The translations under genes and the position numbers were made by a program. Shown here piece by piece: positions 4,566 through 7,485 of a stretch of 7,485 nt of DNA; the stretch's first letter is position 1; each line of letters starts with the position of its first letter. The DNA is from CAXYVX01 sp964292495 (lineage in GTDB: Bacteria; Patescibacteriota; Saccharimonadia; Saccharimonadales; Saccharimonadaceae). The DNA is taken from assembly GCA_964292495.1 (NCBI GenBank), contig CAXYVX010000029.1, positions 1 to 7,485 of the forward strand, given 5' to 3'. A model generated the notes under the pieces. It was given only the letters and a program-made list of their open reading frames with translations, made no database searches and had not been told where the DNA came from.

Positions 4566-6328
4566 GCTTTGTGATCGCGGATTTTTCGGGCATGTTTCGC
4601 CACGCTTTTTGCGGCAATTTCTTCGCCAGTTGTTTCCCTGTAATTGCGCGGTTTCTCGTATTTTTCCCAGATTTTTCGCGAAACTGGCGTCTCGGAATAT
4701 TTCTTGATTTTATCTTGAAAATCGTCGCCAGCTTTGGGGTTTCGAGGCTGGTTCACGCGCATTTTGTCGCGCCTCGAGTGAATTTTTGCCATCGCGGTCA
4801 GCATATCTGGCGTGATTTCAGCTTTCAGTTTGTACGCGAAATGGGCGGCTTCTCGGTAGCGCATCGCAGCGCGCGAATTCTCTGTTAAAACCTGCAATTC
4901 CATAGGTAATTTGTCGTTGTTTTCATCTTTCGCCACGAACGAAAATTTGCTTAAATTCATCCCGCGCTCGTCTTTTTGAAACTCAATATCCTCAGGCTCA
5001 AAACCTTTTTTTGACAATTCTTCGCGAGTTTTTTTCCTGTATTCGCTGTCTCCGTGAACAATAATCGCGAAATCTCGGTGGCTTGCTGGGCGAAATTCCA
5101 AGTCTGGGCGCAGTTCTGCCCGTTTCGCGATTTCCGCGAAAAGTTTTTCAACCGGCTCACCATCTTTTACAATAACCGCGCCACCAATGAAATCCATCGG
5201 CTCGTAATTATTTTGAAGACTTGCGTTATGTGTTTTGATTTTTTGTGCCAGCGATCCCAAACTTTTGCGTCGCCAAACAAACCGCAAATCGTGTTCGCGG
5301 ATGTCGCCGTTTGTCAACTCTCGGCGGATTTTTGCGCTGCCTTGCCCGAGCAAAGTGTGGTGTGAGCGGCTGTATTCCACTGCTGGCGCGCCCACGCTTT
5401 CATCTGTTAATTCGCTAAAAATTAGCGCCACATCTTCGCGAACTTTTTCGTGATTTCCATGGCTTGTCAAGATTTCTTTTGCGGCGTCAACATAGGATTT
5501 TTCACCTGTATTCAACATTCTATTTCGCGTCGCGGCTGAAACTAGCGCCATTTCCATCCCGTCAATCCCAATCAGCCCAACAATCGGCGCAACCAAAGTT
5601 TCCGCGAAAAAAACGTTTTTCAAAGTTTCGGCCGAATTGTCTGCAGAAATTCGCGAAGCCGTCAGTTTCTCCAAAATTTCAGATGCAGAAATCAAAATGC
5701 TTTCAAGATTTATTTTTTTTATCAATCGCTCGTTCAGCTCGTCGGGCGCGACAAAGTTTGGTTTTTTCGCCCAAATTTCTTCTGGGACTTGCGTCGTTGG
5801 ATCTCCGCTCAAAAAATCAGCCAATTTTCTATCACTTAAAATTCGGTCTTTTCCAATTTTCGGCAAAGAATTCAATTGCCCTTCCGAAATATCGTTATGG
5901 TGAAAATTCGCGATTTCTTCGTCAAGAAAATCCGTCAAAAGTTTTCGGTCGCTCAGAATGCTGGCGATGAAATTTCGCGAATCGTCCACGTCATCCGAAA
6001 AATTATTCTCGGAAAATTTTCTCTGATTTTCAAAAAAAGTGTTTATGGCGCGTGCTGAATTTCGCGAAAAATATCCGCCTTTTTGCGCCTCGTCTGCCAG
6101 TAGCGTGAGATTTGCAGCGTTATATGTGTCCTCAGAAATTCTTTTTGTTGACAAGAAATCATGCAAAATTTTTTCAACAGCAACTGCATCTTTTCCTCTG
6201 TTATTTTCCGGATTCAAATTTGATTTTGAGTTTTTGTCGTATTTAACGTGTTCATCAAAAAATTTCCAAGCGTCGTTTGGAATCGGCGGAAATTTTTCAA
6301 AATTATTCTGCGGGAATTCGCTTTTCAT
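4562..6328 (-). CDS. Divergent RelA/SpoT-type domain protein (588 aa)
   Basis: The C-terminal half resembles the (p)ppGpp synthetase domain of RelA/SpoT enzymes, which transfer pyrophosphate from ATP to GDP/GTP. R353-x-K355-x3-S359-x3-K363 matches the R-x-K-x3-S substrate motif. D379 starts DFIGGAVIV, where the family has DL(I/A)xIRxV. E477 lies in MELQVLT, where the family has (V/I)EIQIRT with the catalytic Glu. AAHFAYK (494-500) matches the family AAHWAYK. Upstream, ETLVAPIVGLIGI (243-255) resembles the ET-x3-APLA-x-RLGI linker after the hydrolase domain. Departures: the Arg after the Asp motif is Ala384, and no GYxSxH nucleotide-stacking motif is found (GMNLSKFSF, 456-464, sits there). The N-terminal 240 residues are helical and show no clear HD motif. 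The C-terminus (about 530-588) is basic. There is no SD; the start follows from a promoter ending 6 nt before the ATG. True activity is unknown. Confidence 0.7.
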   Translation of the reverse strand: MKSEFPQNNFEKFPPIPNDAWKFFDEHVKYDKNSKSNLNPENNRGKDAVAVEKILHDFLSTKRISEDTYNAANLTLLADEAQKGGYFSRNSARAINTFFENQRKFSENNFSDDVDDSRNFIASILSDRKLLTDFLDEEIANFHHNDISEGQLNSLPKIGKDRILSDRKLADFLSGDPTTQVPEEIWAKKPNFVAPDELNERLIKKINLESILISASEILEKLTASRISADNSAETLKNVFFAETLVAPIVGLIGIDGMEMALVSAATRNRMLNTGEKSYVDAAKEILTSHGNHEKVREDVALIFSELTDESVGAPAVEYSRSHHTLLGQGSAKIRRELTNGDIREHDLRFVWRRKSLGSLAQKIKTHNASLQNNYEPMDFIGGAVIVKDGEPVEKLFAEIAKRAELRPDLEFRPASHRDFAIIVHGDSEYRKKTREELSKKGFEPEDIEFQKDERGMNLSKFSFVAKDENNDKLPMELQVLTENSRAAMRYREAAHFAYKLKAEITPDMLTAMAKIHSRRDKMRVNQPRNPKAGDDFQDKIKKYSETPVSRKIWEKYEKPRNYRETTGEEIAAKSVAKHARKIRDHKA

Positions 6329-6334
6329 GACAGT

Positions 6335-6343
6335 ATTATAACA
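6335..6343 (-). promoter_or_regulatory. Extended -10 promoter giving a leaderless Rel-like mRNA
   Basis: On the minus strand TGTTATAAT (6335-6343) is a perfect -10 with extended TG. Only six bases separate it from the ATG at 6328, so transcription would start at or within a base of the start codon. A second TATAAT lies at 6343-6348. No convincing -35 and no SD are present. Confidence 0.6.
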
Positions 6344-6431
6344 TTATACTTGCTCGTGCTTGATTTTTCGCGAATTTTTGAAAAGATATTTATGGCGTTT
6401 CGCTGAACATTACAAAGAGTGAGGTAAAAAT

Positions 6432-7073
6432 ATGAAAGTCGGAAAATACATTGTTATTGAAGGCGCTGATGGAGCTGGGAAAACCACCACTGCAAACGGT
6501 TTGGCAGAGCATCTTCGCGGAACCGGAAAAACTGTGAAGTTGGTCAGCGAAGGTTCAGTGAATGAATCTGAGCTGGAATTCTCTGATAAGATTGGGGAAA
6601 TTTTGCATGACGCGAGTTTTGAGCTTGAAAACAGAACGGAAATTCTGCTTTTTACGGCGATCAGAACAAAGCTGTGGCACAAAGTTATTTGGTCGGCGCT
6701 CGAAGCGGGCACGACTGTTATTTCCACGCGGAATTGGCTGTCAATGATTACATATCAAGGTTTTGGAAATAAATTCAACTACCAGAGAATTTTGAAATTC
6801 AACAAAATGGTGATGGCGCCGGGTTATATTCGCCCAGACAAAACATTTTTGCTCGTCGCAGATCAAGAGAAAACCCGTCAAAGGATCATTGATCGCGCTC
6901 CGGGCTGCTTGAATTCGGACGCTTTTAAGACGCGCGGAGACGAATTTCGCGCGCTGGTCGATGAAGGCTACCAAATGATTATTGACAATCCGGACGGAGA
7001 TTTTAATGTGATTGGAATTGACGCTTCAAAAGCAAAATATGATGTGATCAATCAGATCATATCTCACTTATAA
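6432..7073 (+). CDS. tmk: Thymidylate kinase (dTMP kinase)
   Basis: The enzyme phosphorylates dTMP to dTDP with ATP in the cytoplasm, the step shared by de novo and salvage dTTP synthesis. The 213-residue product is of normal length. Visible motifs are the P-loop E10-GADGAGKTTT (11-20), TEILLFTAIRTKLW (69-82, the family's LLF-x-A-x-R helix), the signature region VISTRNWLSMITYQG (96-110), PDKTFLLVAD (135-144), and a LID-type segment with R149, R151 and R155. In the signature, the usual DR pair reads T99-R100, so the conserved Asp is missing, and the LID acidic pattern is loose (SDAFKTRGDEF). It is therefore a divergent Tmk or a Tmk-like deoxynucleotide kinase. GAGGT 7 nt before the ATG supports the start. 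No clear promoter could be fixed in the 100-bp gap shared with the divergent Rel-like gene. Confidence 0.88.
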   Translation: MKVGKYIVIEGADGAGKTTTANGLAEHLRGTGKTVKLVSEGSVNESELEFSDKIGEILHDASFELENRTEILLFTAIRTKLWHKVIWSALEAGTTVISTRNWLSMITYQGFGNKFNYQRILKFNKMVMAPGYIRPDKTFLLVADQEKTRQRIIDRAPGCLNSDAFKTRGDEFRALVDEGYQMIIDNPDGDFNVIGIDASKAKYDVINQIISHL

Positions 7074-7080
7074 TCTTAAT

Positions 7081-7105
7081 TCCCTGCTCTCGCGGGGATT
7101 TTTTT
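7081..7105 (+). terminator. Intrinsic terminator of tmk
   Basis: TCCCTGC (7081-7087) and GCGGGGA (7092-7098) form a 7-bp stem with one T-G pair and loop TCTC, followed by seven T (7099-7105). It begins 7 bp after the stop codon. Confidence 0.85.
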
Positions 7106-7122
7106 GAATTCTACATAAAATT

Positions 7123-7146
7123 AAATCCGCCCAAACAATCGGATTT
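7123..7146 (-). terminator. Candidate weak terminator of the deoxyribonucleotidase gene
   Basis: AAATCCG (7123-7129) and CGGATTT (7140-7146) are perfect inverted copies around a 10-nt loop. Read on the minus strand the hairpin is followed by AATTTTAT. The loop is large and the T run short, so termination is uncertain, but the position about 20 bp past the stop at 7165 fits. Confidence 0.45.
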
Positions 7147-7164
7147 TCGCGATTTTACAAGCCG

Positions 7165-7485
7165 TTAGATTTCGCGCTCAAAGAAGTCTAAAACAGCCCG
7201 CCAATCCGGGAATTCTTCGCCACCGAACCGTAAAACTTTTCCAGGGAATTTTTCAGCGCCGTTTGTTGGCCGGTCGTCTATTAAATAGTCGCCGATTGCT
7301 AAATCTTTTCGCGAAGAAAAAATGATTCTCTTGTAAAAAACCGAGTTTTCATCTTCGCCGAAATATCGTTTTAACCACAAAACTTTTTCCTGCGCCGCTG
7401 TCGCGTTGCCCCAGGGAAGCGAGCTTAAAACAAATAAATCATAGTTTTGCGAAAGTTCCTTCACTGCATCAAGCGCGCCTGCAAC
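7165..7485 (-). CDS. 5'(3')-deoxyribonucleotidase-like HAD phosphatase, N-terminus beyond window
   Basis: The visible 106 codons are the C-terminal part of a HAD-superfamily nucleotidase of the NT5C (deoxyribonucleotidase) type, which removes phosphate from deoxynucleoside monophosphates. The frame is open to the right edge (VAGALDAVKELSQNYDLFVL...). It shows the expected order: a Gly-Ala-x-Asp-Ala helix, the strand YDLFVLSSLPW with the Ser of HAD motif II, EKVLWLKRYF, then SSRKDLAIGDYLIDDRP, holding the motif III Lys and motif IV acidic pair. The N-terminal DxDGV nucleophile motif lies outside the window. A GTG at 7464 is in frame but cannot be the start, because family-conserved sequence continues upstream of it. 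The gene converges on tmk. The HAD family is well supported; the exact substrate is inferred. Confidence 0.85.
   Translation of the reverse strand, partial: VAGALDAVKELSQNYDLFVLSSLPWGNATAAQEKVLWLKRYFGEDENSVFYKRIIFSSRKDLAIGDYLIDDRPTNGAEKFPGKVLRFGGEEFPDWRAVLDFFEREI

Larger units (their letters stand above)
558..7315. repeat. Iterated palindrome TTCGCGAA, 17 dispersed copies
   Basis: Hand scanning found TTCGCGAA starting at 558, 1429, 1656, 2199, 2905, 3387, 3805, 4070, 4404, 4551, 4675, 5435, 5650, 5974, 6061, 6367 and 7308. The 6-bp core TCGCGA occurs about 26 times. For a sequence of this composition about one or two TCGCGA and far fewer than one TTCGCGAA would be expected. Copies lie in genes, terminators, a promoter spacer and leaders, and they occur in different reading frames, so codon choice alone does not explain them. 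Confidence 0.85.

Noticed and set aside
5464..5970. Plus-strand open frame of 168 codons, plus smaller ones at 5637-5903 and 4571-4888
   Set aside because: They are antisense to the Rel-like gene, with Ser/Phe/Arg-rich shadow composition and no start signals.
6349..6420. Promoter for tmk
   Set aside because: TTGATT at 6360-6365 and GATATT or TATTTA downstream are present, but the spacing (19-21 nt) is poor, so no position could be fixed with confidence.
7462..7464. GTG as the start of the deoxyribonucleotidase
   Set aside because: The frame is open to the window edge and the upstream residues match the family, while the nucleophile motif must lie further upstream; the gene is simply cut by the window.
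1..7485. Alternative genetic code (TGA = Gly), tRNA genes, CRISPR array, insertion sequence
   Set aside because: TGA ends a real gene and is absent in frame elsewhere; no cloverleaf-like sequence, spaced direct repeats or transposase was seen on either strand.

Overview
The window looks like a chromosome fragment from a Patescibacteria/CPR bacterium, most likely Saccharibacteria-like. This is an inference from several signs: compact gene spacing, a 172-residue protein of a type I recall from CPR genomes, a very large cysteine-bearing secreted surface protein, and an rplJ-rplL pair detached from rplKA and rpoBC. TGA is used as a true stop (gene at 4562-6328) and never appears in frame, so code 25 (Gracilibacteria/Absconditabacteria) does not apply. 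Shine-Dalgarno (SD) sequences are clear before most genes, and sigma70-type promoters and intrinsic terminators can be read by eye.

Layout. Positions 1-2050 (minus) are one uninterrupted reading frame of 683 codons that runs off the left edge. It is a signal-peptide-bearing surface protein with its own extended -10 promoter, a roughly 80-nt leader and a possible 7-codon uORF. Positions 2179-2819 (minus) hold a stand-alone gene for a conserved protein of unknown function with promoter and terminator. A short intergenic region then carries a divergent promoter for a small three-helix membrane protein (3011-3319, plus), which ends at a terminator facing the terminator of rplL. Positions 3345-4565 (minus) form an autonomous ribosomal stalk operon: promoter, L10-type autoregulatory leader, rplJ, rplL, terminator. 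Upstream lies a 588-codon gene (4562-6328, minus) with a divergent RelA/SpoT-type synthetase domain. It appears to be transcribed as a leaderless mRNA, and its stop codon lies inside the rplJ promoter. Divergent from it is a thymidylate kinase gene (6432-7073, plus). Converging on that gene is the C-terminal part of a 5'(3')-deoxyribonucleotidase (7165-7485, minus), which runs off the right edge.

How they fit. The stalk operon should be self-regulated by L10 through its leader. The Rel-like gene next to it suggests a link to ribosome status or (p)ppGpp-type signalling, but key residues look altered. dTMP kinase and deoxyribonucleotidase act in opposite directions on deoxynucleoside monophosphates. 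The strongest unexplained pattern is the palindrome TTCGCGAA. By hand count it occurs 17 times (core TCGCGA 26 times) in 7.5 kb, in genes and intergenic regions alike and inside promoter and leader elements. That resembles a highly iterated palindrome, uptake sequence or modification site.
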